From assembly GCA_016207095.1 (NCBI GenBank), contig JACQQF010000043.1, positions 1 to 64,000 of the forward strand: a stretch of 64,000 bases of DNA. Direction: 5' to 3'. This DNA is from Candidatus Methylomirabilota bacterium (GTDB taxonomy: Bacteria > Methylomirabilota > Methylomirabilia > Methylomirabilales > Methylomirabilaceae). Positions within the stretch are counted from its first letter, which is position 1; every line of letters begins with the position of its first letter. Made by a program: the position numbers and the translations under genes. Positions 19,601-27,769 of this stretch are shown here, one piece after another. The notes beneath the pieces are model-generated. The model saw nothing but the letters and a program-made list of their open reading frames with translations. It was not told the DNA's origin and made no database searches.

Positions 19601-20722
19601 GACGAGCGGCTTTGAGCCGCTGACATCTCCATCGAGATGGAAGTGGATCGGATAGCTGCCGAGCTGAGCCTTGCCGAACTTCTCGATCTCGACCCCCTGG
19701 ATCGAGACCTCCTTGAATCCGTTGAGAATCCTGATCTCCCCGCCCCAATGGGCGTTATTATCGCCGGACTCGATCTTCGCGGTCAGCTTGATGTTGCGGC
19801 TGATCAGGCCGACCTCGGCGCGCTCGTCAACGCCGTAGTTTTTGTCCGCGCCGGCCTTGAAGTTCGCAGATGAGGGAGGGCCGGGGTCAGATCCGCCGAA
19901 GTGGTAGTACTTCAGCGACTGCTTTAGGGTGACCGTGCTGCCGGCCGCGCCTTTCGAGACGGGCGCGTTGATCTGGACGAACTCTGTCTCGAAGGGGCTG
20001 AAACTGGTCGTCGCGATCGCGATCCAGTCTCCATCCTGCCACGCGCCTGCCCCCGCCGCGACGTCCTTTGCCAGTTGCAGCGTCGTGGCGCCGTTGGCGG
20101 GCACCGGTCTGCCGATGTTCAGCTTGACCATGTCGGTGTCCGCGCCGTACTTGTCCTGGGGTCCGGCAGCCTCGCTCAGATGGGTCCAGCTTACGCCGTC
20201 CGGCGCGCCTCCTGGCACTCCTCTGGCACCAAAGAGCCTGAGACTGCCGTCCTTCTGGACCACGATTCCCTTTGTGTGGTCCTCCGAGGAGGGACGCGAT
20301 CCGGTAAACGTGATCGTCACCTTGTTCTTGGGTCCGATCGAACACATCGAATCGCCCACCTGGAACAGGCCCTCGACGCTTATCCCGGCGGTCTCGATCT
20401 CGACCGTCTGATCCGGCACGAACAGTTCTCCCCCCTTGTCAATCTGGATCGTCCCGAGAGCATTACCATTCGCCGTCGTGTAGGAGCCATCGACGTAGAC
20501 ACTCTTGCACTCCGCTCCATGGTCCGGTCCGATCAGGAGGTTTTTTGGAGAATTCTGCTTTTTTATGCACGCTGATAGTGGCGTTGCGTCGTCTTCTACG
20601 CAAGGAACCGGGGGAACCGCTTTGGCGAACGCCGTGCCGATCTGAAAGGTTGCGATCGACGCAACGATGAGCGCAATGATTCCGCCCGGGGCGACTCGGT
20701 CCTTGAACGATCTTCGCGTCAT
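16664..20722 (-). CDS. Large secreted G8/CEMIP-like parallel beta-helix protein
   Basis: 1352 residues, start with AAGGAGA upstream. A signal peptide ends near AFA (residue 33). Residues 60-165 look like a G8 domain (GGELFVPDQTVEIETAG and following). A DWIAIATTSFSPFETE segment (232-247) and a block at 357-429, containing YPIHFHLDGDV, IHHSYNKCVTVH and GHIFYQEIGDEE, closely resemble the conserved core of the animal proteins CEMIP/KIAA1199 and TMEM2 and of fibrocystin-like proteins. The C-terminal 400 residues are Cys- and Asp-rich with no sorting tail. CEMIP and TMEM2 act in hyaluronan depolymerisation, so a polysaccharide-binding or cleaving role is possible but inferred. Confidence 0.8.
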   Translation of the reverse strand: MTRRSFKDRVAPGGIIALIVASIATFQIGTAFAKAVPPVPCVEDDATPLSACIKKQNSPKNLLIGPDHGAECKSVYVDGSYTTANGNALGTIQIDKGGELFVPDQTVEIETAGISVEGLFQVGDSMCSIGPKNKVTITFTGSRPSSEDHTKGIVVQKDGSLRLFGARGVPGGAPDGVSWTHLSEAAGPQDKYGADTDMVKLNIGRPVPANGATTLQLAKDVAAGAGAWQDGDWIAIATTSFSPFETEFVQINAPVSKGAAGSTVTLKQSLKYYHFGGSDPGPPSSANFKAGADKNYGVDERAEVGLISRNIKLTAKIESGDNNAHWGGEIRILNGFKEVSIQGVEIEKFGKAQLGSYPIHFHLDGDVSGSKPLVNANSIHHSYNKCVTVHSTQNITIQNMVCARIVGHIFYQEIGDEEKVSYLNNLGLGAMSHYFDINAPTDSIRTTLIKNFWWTGDYLTNDSTSPNFIGYDGFRVPNTDGQTNPTHGRCTVFLESGDGSLRVQQDPLCTANQFYTEPPSGFWIINPGTELSGNSIGGCQGTGRGYWYVPPTVQICPIGKTCPPGALVDLHIKELGNFDNNRVHGCWGGLLGETDGKVILQQSLFPVKGGVAGNPPVIVKFNGITVTRNRGRGIWLRPTWYAVTNARLATNRLNVTLVSSGGLDGNSPGVWDLLQDSVVVGQSTNNVDRFGPCPTETPSDQPLTNGVGGKYGCIDQTPGPQHTLPVAQLHGGDIIEDCCGGGYPTPDWNFFGYMIYDGPVRIFNNHFVNFRVDPADSAGPGGSLWTTADQNFFKTYAKVHPFTGTDPLQNFIYEGDAALGWFDSNQSAYPTSTVGKGFTWTNVDLRHQVFTENVSRGGSGAQAATQFNDGDKNTAIIDLDGSLTGLRVVNSSKQSVKGLEPISLNNLPFNASSNSVDECRAEGAQDTFFEARPTSLISPGSMATLEFGALLPNLLDPPNCQDTGKNPAFLCNHTQIMTFSKDSLDFGKHQTMALHSRDRRGVWEPKVTSGYGYTVSACASKDPVNRPTDVTCNDDDKSTNFHNTGIPSYMSVGITDAVKPGIDPHPAKADTWFHVRLGICYTDKDGKHPSDASKFSITRGFKSYGGGETKFDDPKLQKFFNKLDHRYNGEFCDALDQQDPTSRNLCPDDAPGCTDGPNKGVKGCPAHGVTAIPTDGCAFPSTKDTGTNACIYGKTKLTSASSIGELTKDGKPVLDEYFYDSSTGMLFFNVVQDLPNAFGPSPLGSCNEDGTGDALCPKLKDDESYYACPAAGCPHYVVLLNDPTYQPGRSTCQPYETYAQNPPANENVLVLVGDTTNTPILTKEELGKDNKFPHHAPNAAKDTPVCPITTSP

Positions 20723-20841
20723 GAGAATCTCCTTTTCGTGCCTTGGGAGCGGCCCCGCCGGTGTGCTCCTTTCTCTCGTGTCTCTTGGTAACGATCTACG
20801 TGAGGCGGCAGGCCTTCACCTCGGCGTGGCGTTGCCGCTTT

Positions 20842-20870
20842 TCTGTACCATACTGGGGTGGTCATGTCAA
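20842..20870 (-). promoter_or_regulatory. Possible promoter of the G8-protein gene
   Basis: Read on the minus strand, a perfect TTGACA (20865-20870) and a weak TACAGA (20842-20847) are separated by 17 bases. This would give a leader of about 110 bases before the start at 20722. Confidence 0.35.
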
Positions 20871-21015
20871 GAAGTGGGCAAAGTGTTAGAGTAGAGTTAT
20901 CATACATGGATAACACTCCCTCGAACCGCTCCGTTCCTACTGTCCTGCCCCAAGTCGGCATGTTACAATGCACGCGTCAATTGTGCGGACATCCCGTGCA
21001 AAGCAAGGACACGCC

Positions 21016-21681
21016 ATGGAGCCCTCGCCCCCCATCGATCGTCTGACGACGCAGAACATCGGATTGATCTTCCGGATCATGACGGAATTCATTGATGGGC
21101 TGGACGCGCTCGCCCCGATCGCACCAGCCGTCTCTGTCTTCGGATCGACACGGATCGGGGCCGACGATCCCACCTACGCCGTTGCAGAGCAGATCGGCCG
21201 GATGCTGGCTCAGCATGGGTATGCCGTGCTGACCGGCGCGGGTCCCGGCGTGATGGAGGCGGCGAACAAGGGAGCGTATGAGGCCGGCGGCGTGTCAGTG
21301 GGGCTGAATATCGAGCTTCCCCAGCAGCAACATCCCAACCGATACCTCACCAAGCTCGTCAATTTTCAGCACTTTTTCGTCCGGAAGGTGATGTTCGTCA
21401 AGCACTCCCTCGCCTTCGTGATCCTGCCCGGTGGCTACGGAACCCTCGACGAGTTGTTCGACTCGGTCACCCTCATTCAGACGAAAAAGATCGAACCGTT
21501 TCCGGTGATCCTCGTCGGGAGTGACTATTGGGATGGCTTGGTGGGTTGGCTGCACGATCCGGTCGTGAGACGGGGGAAGATCGGCCCAGAGGACCTCTCC
21601 ATCATAAAGATCGTCCAGAGTCCCGAAGAGGCCATCCAACTCATCAAAGACGCCTCTTTACCCGATCCTCGGACCCCGTAG
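21016..21681 (+). CDS. LOG-family protein (TIGR00730-type, lysine decarboxylase-like fold)
   Basis: 221 residues from the ATG at 21016; an in-frame ATG at 20968 would add 16 residues of poor composition. The Rossmann-type fold shows SVFGSTR, GAGPGVMEAANKGA and the hallmark PGGYGTLDE. LOG proteins are phosphoribohydrolases that release cytokinin-type bases from nucleotide monophosphates; many bacterial relatives act on AMP or related nucleotides. The long relatives with an N-terminal extension often have unknown roles. It is transcribed alone, divergently from the G8 gene. Confidence 0.88.
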   Translation: MEPSPPIDRLTTQNIGLIFRIMTEFIDGLDALAPIAPAVSVFGSTRIGADDPTYAVAEQIGRMLAQHGYAVLTGAGPGVMEAANKGAYEAGGVSVGLNIELPQQQHPNRYLTKLVNFQHFFVRKVMFVKHSLAFVILPGGYGTLDELFDSVTLIQTKKIEPFPVILVGSDYWDGLVGWLHDPVVRRGKIGPEDLSIIKIVQSPEEAIQLIKDASLPDPRTP

Positions 21682-21759
21682 CACATCTCGCTTGCCCCAG
21701 AGGAACGTGCCGAATGCCCTTGGGTCATCGGCGCGGTTAGGGCCAGGTCCCAATCGTGA

Positions 21760-22200
21760 CTATCTTGCTTCCTGGGTTGCGTGCGGCAGGAGTGTGAGAC
21801 GAGGGATGAGGGTTCTGTCGAAGCGCGTAATGCCTGAGGCCCCAAGCTCCGCCAGGCGATGCCGACAGAGGGCAACAGAACCCCTCAGCGTCCAGACGTC
21901 GAACCCAAGGAAATCGACCGCGAAGTCCTCCAGCAACTCGGCGGCCCGCTGTAGCTTTGCGGAGGCTCTGTCGTAGTCTCCGGCGACAAGATAGTGAAAC
22001 CCCATGGCGAGATGGACCAGCCCCTGATAGAAGATCTTTCGCGCCCCTCCTTGCCTCATCCAGATCAGCTCAAAGAGCTCGTGGGCTTCGAGATAGTGGC
22101 CTGCGTTATAGGTCCGAACTGCCTCGAGCGTCTCAACGTCAAGTTCGGGGACCTCTTCGTCCACCCGGCGCTCCTCAAGGACCCGGAAGGGGACCACCAT
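21760..22200 (-). CDS. DUF309 domain protein
   Basis: 146 residues from the ATG at 22200, behind GGAAGAGG; an in-frame GTG at 22221 is the alternative. The helical core has the DUF309 signature: YNAGHYLEAHELFELIW, then FYQGLVHLAMGFHYL. The function of the family is unknown. The gene follows the HtrA-like gene by 32 bases and is probably in one operon with it. A second DUF309 protein is encoded at 37765-38568, also next to an envelope-related gene. Confidence 0.85.
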   Translation of the reverse strand: MVVPFRVLEERRVDEEVPELDVETLEAVRTYNAGHYLEAHELFELIWMRQGGARKIFYQGLVHLAMGFHYLVAGDYDRASAKLQRAAELLEDFAVDFLGFDVWTLRGSVALCRHRLAELGASGITRFDRTLIPRLTLLPHATQEAR

Positions 22201-22232
22201 GACTTCTGCCTCTTCCTTCACTCTGCTACGGC

Positions 22233-23132
22233 CTATTTGTAAAACTCGGCCCGATCGCCACTTGCGACCTCAACGACTTCTTTTTCCGATCCCCGCTTGA
22301 TGGTGAATGCGACCCGCTCGCCCGCCCGCTTCCTCCAGAGGGAGCTGTAGAGGTCCTGTCGAGTGCCAACGCTTTGAAAGTCCACCGCCAGGATCACGTC
22401 CCCCTCCTTGATCCCGCAACTGGCCGCTGGACCCTCGGGGACGAGACCGGAAACGACGACCCCTTCCTCAGTCTGATTGGGGAAGAATCCGACCCATGCC
22501 CTACACCGGCGGCTGACGACCCTGCCATGCTGAAGCAGCTCATCACGGTGGTTCTCAAACATCTCCGCCGGAATGGCCATGGAGAACTTCGCCATCTCGC
22601 TCAGGTTCAGCGACACGACGCCCACCACCTGGCCCTTGAGATCGAGCAGTGGTCCGCCCCCAAAGCCGGGATTGAACGCGGTCGTCTTGATGCAGCGATC
22701 GAGCATATACTCCCAGTAAGCATCAAACTCGCCCAGGTAGGTCACACACCCCCCAGCCACCCGGCGTTCCTTCTCTGAGGTGCTGGCGACGATGAAGACC
22801 GGCTGGCCCAGGCTGAGATGGCGCGATGATCCAACCTGGAGGGCCCGGAGCTTCGAACCGTTGATTCTGACGACGGCGAGGCCCGCATCGAAGTCCTGTG
22901 CGGCGATGGTCCCCCGAAAGGAGCGCCCATCGTGGAGACTCACCCGGATCGATCTGGCGCCCAACACCACATAGTTGACGGTGAGGACATAGCCGCGAGG
23001 ATCGATCAGGCACCCCGACCCCATCCGTTCATCGCCCAGGGCCAGTCGAGACGGATGGTTCGGAGCGACCTGGACGTGGAGGTTGACCGTCGCCGGCAGA
23101 ACACGCTTCACCAGTTCACAGGAGGCGTCCAC
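22233..23132 (-). CDS. HtrA/DegP-like trypsin-fold protein with PDZ domain and no catalytic triad
   Basis: 299 residues from a GTG with AAGGAG 8 bases upstream, so the short N-terminus without a signal peptide looks real. Residues about 10-190 follow the HtrA protease fold and 200-290 are a PDZ domain. All three catalytic positions are changed: His becomes Tyr54 (LTVNYVVLGA), Asp of the DLAV strand becomes Gly84 (DFDAGLAVV), and Ser of GNSGG becomes Gly158 (NPGFGGGPL). The protein should be proteolytically dead and may act as a binding or scaffold protein. A TATAAT (23198-23203) lies about 65 bases upstream on the minus strand. Confidence 0.88.
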   Translation of the reverse strand: MDASCELVKRVLPATVNLHVQVAPNHPSRLALGDERMGSGCLIDPRGYVLTVNYVVLGARSIRVSLHDGRSFRGTIAAQDFDAGLAVVRINGSKLRALQVGSSRHLSLGQPVFIVASTSEKERRVAGGCVTYLGEFDAYWEYMLDRCIKTTAFNPGFGGGPLLDLKGQVVGVVSLNLSEMAKFSMAIPAEMFENHRDELLQHGRVVSRRCRAWVGFFPNQTEEGVVVSGLVPEGPAASCGIKEGDVILAVDFQSVGTRQDLYSSLWRKRAGERVAFTIKRGSEKEVVEVASGDRAEFYK

Positions 23133-23261
23133 TCCCAGCTCCTTCCGCTACTGGATCATTGTCCTCGCGCGATTCACCAGACGATCGGGACGAGATGATT
23201 ATACTCGGTCCGAGCGGTCACAACAACGGATAAGGTAGAAAAACACAGGAGTGAAGTTACC

Positions 23262-23290
23262 TTGAGGGCACGAGTGGTTTCCGATATGAT
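23262..23290 (+). promoter_or_regulatory. Likely promoter of the endonuclease III gene
   Basis: TTGAGG (23262-23267), a 17-base spacer and TATGAT (23285-23290). The predicted transcription start falls within a few bases of the ATG at 23299, which has no Shine-Dalgarno sequence. The transcript may therefore be leaderless. Confidence 0.4.
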
Positions 23291-23298
23291 GGGGCGCC

Positions 23299-23958
23299 AT
23301 GGTCACCAACCGACAGATCGGCAGGGCCCTGCAACTCGTGCGACGTGGCATCAGCGCCTGGGAGCCACCCGCGCTAAACAAGATCGCCGAAGAGTCGCAC
23401 GACCCATTTCGGGTCCTGATCTCTTGCATCCTGAGCCAGCAGACGAAGGATGGCGTCACGGAGGTAGCCTCGATCAGGCTGTACCGGCTCGCCGATCGGC
23501 CTGAGACGATCCTCGCGCTCAGCGAACGGCGGATTGCGCGGGCGATCTATCCGGTGAGCTTCTATCGGACCAAAGCCAAAACCATCCGCGAAGTCTGCCG
23601 GACCCTCCTAACCCGCTTCGCCGGGCGCGTACCCGACAGTCTCGAAGAGCTCCTCGGTCTCAAGGGGGTGGGTCGAAAGACCGCCAACCTTGTCCTCACG
23701 GTCGGCTACCGAAAGTCGGGAATCTGCGTCGATACGCATGTCCACCGGATCTCGAACCGCTGGGGGTACGTCACGACCAAGACACCCGAACAGACCGAGA
23801 TGGCGCTCCGGCGGAAGCTGCCGAAGCGGCACTGGATCTACTACAACGACCTGCTGGTCCCGTTCGGCCAGCACCTCTGCCGGCCGGTCTCACCCTACTG
23901 CAGCCGATGTCCCGTCGCAAGATGGTGCGCCAGGGTCGGCGTCACCATCCACCGATAA
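23299..23958 (+). CDS. nth: Endonuclease III (DNA glycosylase/AP lyase)
   Basis: 219 residues, the usual length. It has the HhH-GPD fold with LKGVGRKTA (helix-hairpin-helix and catalytic Lys following) and VDTHVHR with the catalytic Asp. The C-terminal Cys-x6-Cys-x2-Cys-x5-Cys, starting at CRPVSPYC, binds the 4Fe-4S cluster. It removes oxidised pyrimidines and cuts abasic sites in base excision repair. It is transcribed alone, divergently from the HtrA-like gene. Confidence 0.93.
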   Translation: MVTNRQIGRALQLVRRGISAWEPPALNKIAEESHDPFRVLISCILSQQTKDGVTEVASIRLYRLADRPETILALSERRIARAIYPVSFYRTKAKTIREVCRTLLTRFAGRVPDSLEELLGLKGVGRKTANLVLTVGYRKSGICVDTHVHRISNRWGYVTTKTPEQTEMALRRKLPKRHWIYYNDLLVPFGQHLCRPVSPYCSRCPVARWCARVGVTIHR

Positions 23959-24067
23959 GGGCAGATCACTCTCGCCCCACACGGCCGGTCCTGGTCGGAA
24001 ACCTCCCTGTTCCTAATTTGCTTGCCTGTGGTCCAAGCGATCTCATCTTCATGCTCCAACCTTACAC

Positions 24068-25213
24068 TCACAGCGGTTGGCGGAAGGGCTCGGCGTAGCC
24101 GGTCATCTCCAGATAGCCCACGCCTGAAATCGGCCGGCCGTTTGCGGTCCCGGAGGCCGTTACCGACCCCTCCCAGTAGATGACCTGAGTGCTCCCGCGA
24201 GTATCCAGCTCCTGGTCGGAGAACGCAGCCTGCACGATGAGGTCGATTCGTCGCTCGGGAAGCCAGACCCGCCAACGGATCGGATAGCGTCCGCCGCTCT
24301 TCGGGCTTTGCCACACCTCGTGCGGCTCTAGTCGGAACGCACGAAGCGACAGATGCTCGACCCGCCCGTCGGGATGGATCAGGCTGCCGCTTGAGTGAGG
24401 ATCAGGGCTGCCGTCTGTCTGACGGAGCTGGTAGAGCATCAGCTCAGTACCATCGTCAAGCTGCAGCGCGAACCAGTCCCATCCCACCTGTGACGGGGTC
24501 AGTTGGTTGCTCCCGAACTCGTGATCCATCCAGGTCGATCCGGTCACCCCGTATCGCTTCCCCGCGACCGTCAGCGTGCCCTCGGTGGCCATCCTGGTAA
24601 GCGAATAGTAGTGAGACGCGCGACCCGCCCCCTCCGCCTTCTGGCTGACGCCGCTCAGGCCGTGGATCGAGGGCGGCTTCGTCGCAGTGAGGGTCAGGTC
24701 GATCGCATGCCCCTCGGCGGCAGCCGTCAAGCGATGCGTGTTTCCCTTTCCATCCGCCGTCCACGCGCCGTTCCACATCTTCAGCGTCTCGCTCGAGGCG
24801 CCTGCCGAACCCAGAGCCCCGCGGTCGCGCCGCTCCCAGTAGATGAACCGCCGTTGCTGCAGGTCTGAGACGGCAAAGTGGGCGAGGTGAAGGTCTCGAA
24901 CCGCCCACCGAGAGCGGCTGTCGCCCCGAAGGGAGGGATCGACCCCGACCCGGAAGAATGTAAGCTGGTAGCCGAAGCGCAGCCCATCCTCAGTTCGGAG
25001 ATGACCCGAGTAGTACCACCACTCGGTCTTGAAGTCGGGATGGGAGGCGTGGTCCCGCGGGAACTCGAATCGGTATCCAGGCAACGCCTGCCGGAACGCC
25101 TGGGCTGCCGGCGTCGACGTGGGTACAAGAAGGGACAGCGTGACCGCCATCCCGATCTTCACCCGCTGACCTACAGACGCTCGCCTTGGAGCCCCCAGGT
25201 CCCTACCCCTCAT
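24068..25213 (-). CDS. AttH/CrtC-type lipocalin-like secreted protein
   Basis: 381 residues from the ATG at 25213, which overlaps the stop of the permease gene. A hydrophobic N-terminal segment suggests export. The body shows the AttH/carotenoid 1,2-hydratase-type signature: TEWWYYSGHL near the N-terminus, GSTWMDHEFGSNQL in the middle and GVGYLEMTGY near the end. Family members pair with FtsX-type ABC transporters as in the Agrobacterium att locus. The position directly behind such a permease and ATPase supports AttH rather than carotenoid hydratase, but the ligand is unknown. Confidence 0.85.
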   Translation of the reverse strand: MRGRDLGAPRRASVGQRVKIGMAVTLSLLVPTSTPAAQAFRQALPGYRFEFPRDHASHPDFKTEWWYYSGHLRTEDGLRFGYQLTFFRVGVDPSLRGDSRSRWAVRDLHLAHFAVSDLQQRRFIYWERRDRGALGSAGASSETLKMWNGAWTADGKGNTHRLTAAAEGHAIDLTLTATKPPSIHGLSGVSQKAEGAGRASHYYSLTRMATEGTLTVAGKRYGVTGSTWMDHEFGSNQLTPSQVGWDWFALQLDDGTELMLYQLRQTDGSPDPHSSGSLIHPDGRVEHLSLRAFRLEPHEVWQSPKSGGRYPIRWRVWLPERRIDLIVQAAFSDQELDTRGSTQVIYWEGSVTASGTANGRPISGVGYLEMTGYAEPFRQPL

Positions 25214-27767
25214 ACGCAACCGCCGCAGGGATTTCCATCCGTGCCGCCCGTCTTGCAGGAAGATAGCTGGCCAGGAGCGCTGCGCCGAGCGCGAGGATCG
25301 ACGACTTGATCACCACCCACCAGGAGAACTGAAACTGGATGGTCCAGCCGAATGACTGTTTGTTGATGACGTGGATCAAGATGAGCGACAGGCAGAGACC
25401 GGCCAGCAGGCCCAGCACCTCGACCAATAGCCCGAGGAGGCCGGCTTCTTCGAGGACGATGCGCGCCACCTGCCCCCTCGTCGCCCCGACCGACCGCAGA
25501 ATCCCGATCTCCCGCCGACGACTGAGGACCGAGGCCCAGAGGACATTGAACACTCCGAGGACGGCAACCAGGATCGCGATCAGCTCCAGGGCCCGCGCCA
25601 CGACAAAGGTGCTGTCGAAGATCTCCAGGACCTTAGCCTTCAGCGCCCGGCTTGACGTGAACGAGATCGCTGCATCCTCTCCTGCAAGGGCTTCCAGCCG
25701 CTGCCGCACGGTCGCCTCGTCGGATCCCGGCGCGAGATAGATCGCGAGGACGTCGGCCCCGTCATCACCCCAGACCTGCGCCCAGAGCGTCCGATCCATC
25801 ACGACCTTTCCGCCATCGGTGGCGTAATCGTAGAAGACCCCGGCGATCGGCAGCTCAACCAGGCCTGAGGGCACAGACAGAGGGAGTCTATCGCCCTCGC
25901 TCAACCCTCCGGCAAGCGCCAGACTCTCCGAGATGATCACCCCCCTCTCGACCTTCGCGCGCCGGAGGATCGTGGCCGAGTCCCCCCTCCTGAACAGCAG
26001 GTTGCCATATCGCGCCACCACCTCGAAGTCGCCGCTCGCCAGGAGCGCCTCCTGTCCCAGCAGCTCGACTCGACGCCCGACGAACGGGTCGAGGGCCGCT
26101 ATCCCCCCGATCCCGGATGCGCCCTCGACAAAGGTGTCAGGCAGCCGCGCCCCGCTCCCCTTCATGTACCGGGCCGTCGGGGAAACGATCAGGTCGGCCC
26201 TGATCGTCTGGCCCACCCAGAGCTCCACCGTCCGCCGGAAGCTGCCGATCATCAAGGTGAGACCGACCAGCATCGCGATGGCGGCCATCATTGCGGCGAC
26301 CGCGACGGCATTCCGCCCAACGTGAGCAGAAAGGTTCCCGGTGGCAAGCCGTAGCAGGGGAGCCCGCCAGTTGCCACAAAGGGCCTGCAAGCCGGCTCCC
26401 GCCCAGCGAAGGAGTTGGGGGGTGAAACAGGCGATGCCGAAGATGAGGCAGACGAGAGAGAGATAGCCGAAGAGGGGAGTGCCGCCGACCGGACCGGGGC
26501 GCGTGAACAGGAACGAGGCGACCAGGAGCAGCAGGCCGAGCAGGAGGGCGAGCGGCGAGCGGCGAATCCATGCTCTTTCGAAGGAGCCCAGGTGCATCGC
26601 CTCCTTCGGGCCGATCCTGCTTGCCGAGTAGGCCGGCGCCAGGGAGGCGGCCAACGCGCCCGCAGTCCCCAGGCCCAGCGCGAACCACAGAAGTCCTGGT
26701 GCCACCTCGATCCCCTCTACTCGGAGATAGGCGTAAAGGGCTGAGATCGTTTGCGAGACACTCTGGAGCAGCGCCCGGCCAAGGAGCAGCCCGCCGCCGA
26801 CCCCTAGGAGCGATCCCACGAGCCCAAGCGCCGCCCCTTCGGCGGCGAAGAGAGCCGCCACTCCCGCCCGCGTCAGACCGAGGGAACGGAGGATTCCGAT
26901 CTGACGCCGCCGCTGAAGAACCGAGAGGGAGACGGCGTTGTAGACCAGGAAGAGGGCGACCAGAAGGGCGATCGCGCTCAAGGCCGTCAGGTTCAGCCGA
27001 AACGCCCTCAGCATCTTCTCGACCTGCTGGTTCCGCCGATCGGGCCGCTGGACGGTCAGGTGCGACGGAAGGACCGTCGCAAGGCGAGCCCTGATCTCAT
27101 CCAGTGATCCCTGTTCTCCCGTGACCAGATCGATCCGGTCAAGCCGTCCGACCTTGTCGAAGGCCACCTGGGCAGTCGCGATATCCAGAATCGCCAGGTT
27201 GCCGTCATACGCCCGGGCGAGGCCCTGCGAAGCCAGCAACCCCTTGACGACGAAGCGCTGCCGCTTTGACCCGACGAGGAGCCACAGGCTGGAGCCACGC
27301 TGAAGCCGGTTCTCTCCCGCGAACGCAGAGGTCACAAAGATCGCCTCGGGGCCAAGCAGGTCCTCGAGGCGAGGCGGCCGGTCACCCCCGGCCAATCGGT
27401 ACTCACGAAACGGATCCTCGGCGAACAGATCGACCCCCAGGACGAGGAGAGCCTGTCCGGGCCGACCCGCGATCGGGGCGACAGACTGGATGATCGGCGC
27501 GGCCGCGACGACCCCGTTCACCCGCTGCACCGCAGGCAGGAGCCTCTCGTCGAATCCCAGTTCACCAGCCGAGACCTGGAGGGTGGCCTTGCCCGCCACG
27601 ACATCGATAGCGCGCCCAAACGATCGGAGGACGCTCTCGTTCGCTGCTCGGACTGCGGTAAAAGCAGCCACACCGATGGCGACGCCCGCCACGGTCACCA
27701 GCACTCTGACCGGGTTCACCCGTACGTTGCGAACGAGTGTCAGACGACACACCGTCCAGATTCGCAT
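25203..27767 (-). CDS. FtsX/MacB-type ABC transporter permease
   Basis: 854 residues with two copies of the FtsX permease module. Each has a membrane-anchoring N-terminal helix, a large extracytoplasmic domain and three further helices, the last of which contains RRRQIGILRSLGLTRAG or RRREIGILRSVGATRGQ. The duplicated coupling-helix sequences are easy to see. It probably works with the ATPase encoded 2 bases upstream and the AttH protein overlapping downstream, in lipoprotein or envelope lipid handling (LolCDE/MacB-like mechanotransmission). Confidence 0.9.
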   Translation of the reverse strand: MRIWTVCRLTLVRNVRVNPVRVLVTVAGVAIGVAAFTAVRAANESVLRSFGRAIDVVAGKATLQVSAGELGFDERLLPAVQRVNGVVAAAPIIQSVAPIAGRPGQALLVLGVDLFAEDPFREYRLAGGDRPPRLEDLLGPEAIFVTSAFAGENRLQRGSSLWLLVGSKRQRFVVKGLLASQGLARAYDGNLAILDIATAQVAFDKVGRLDRIDLVTGEQGSLDEIRARLATVLPSHLTVQRPDRRNQQVEKMLRAFRLNLTALSAIALLVALFLVYNAVSLSVLQRRRQIGILRSLGLTRAGVAALFAAEGAALGLVGSLLGVGGGLLLGRALLQSVSQTISALYAYLRVEGIEVAPGLLWFALGLGTAGALAASLAPAYSASRIGPKEAMHLGSFERAWIRRSPLALLLGLLLLVASFLFTRPGPVGGTPLFGYLSLVCLIFGIACFTPQLLRWAGAGLQALCGNWRAPLLRLATGNLSAHVGRNAVAVAAMMAAIAMLVGLTLMIGSFRRTVELWVGQTIRADLIVSPTARYMKGSGARLPDTFVEGASGIGGIAALDPFVGRRVELLGQEALLASGDFEVVARYGNLLFRRGDSATILRRAKVERGVIISESLALAGGLSEGDRLPLSVPSGLVELPIAGVFYDYATDGGKVVMDRTLWAQVWGDDGADVLAIYLAPGSDEATVRQRLEALAGEDAAISFTSSRALKAKVLEIFDSTFVVARALELIAILVAVLGVFNVLWASVLSRRREIGILRSVGATRGQVARIVLEEAGLLGLLVEVLGLLAGLCLSLILIHVINKQSFGWTIQFQFSWWVVIKSSILALGAALLASYLPARRAARMEIPAAVAYEG

Positions 27768-27769
27768 GG

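Noticed and set aside
24068-25213. Carotenoid 1,2-hydratase (CrtC)
   Set aside because: The sequence family overlaps, but the FtsX/ATPase neighbours and absence of carotenoid genes favour AttH.
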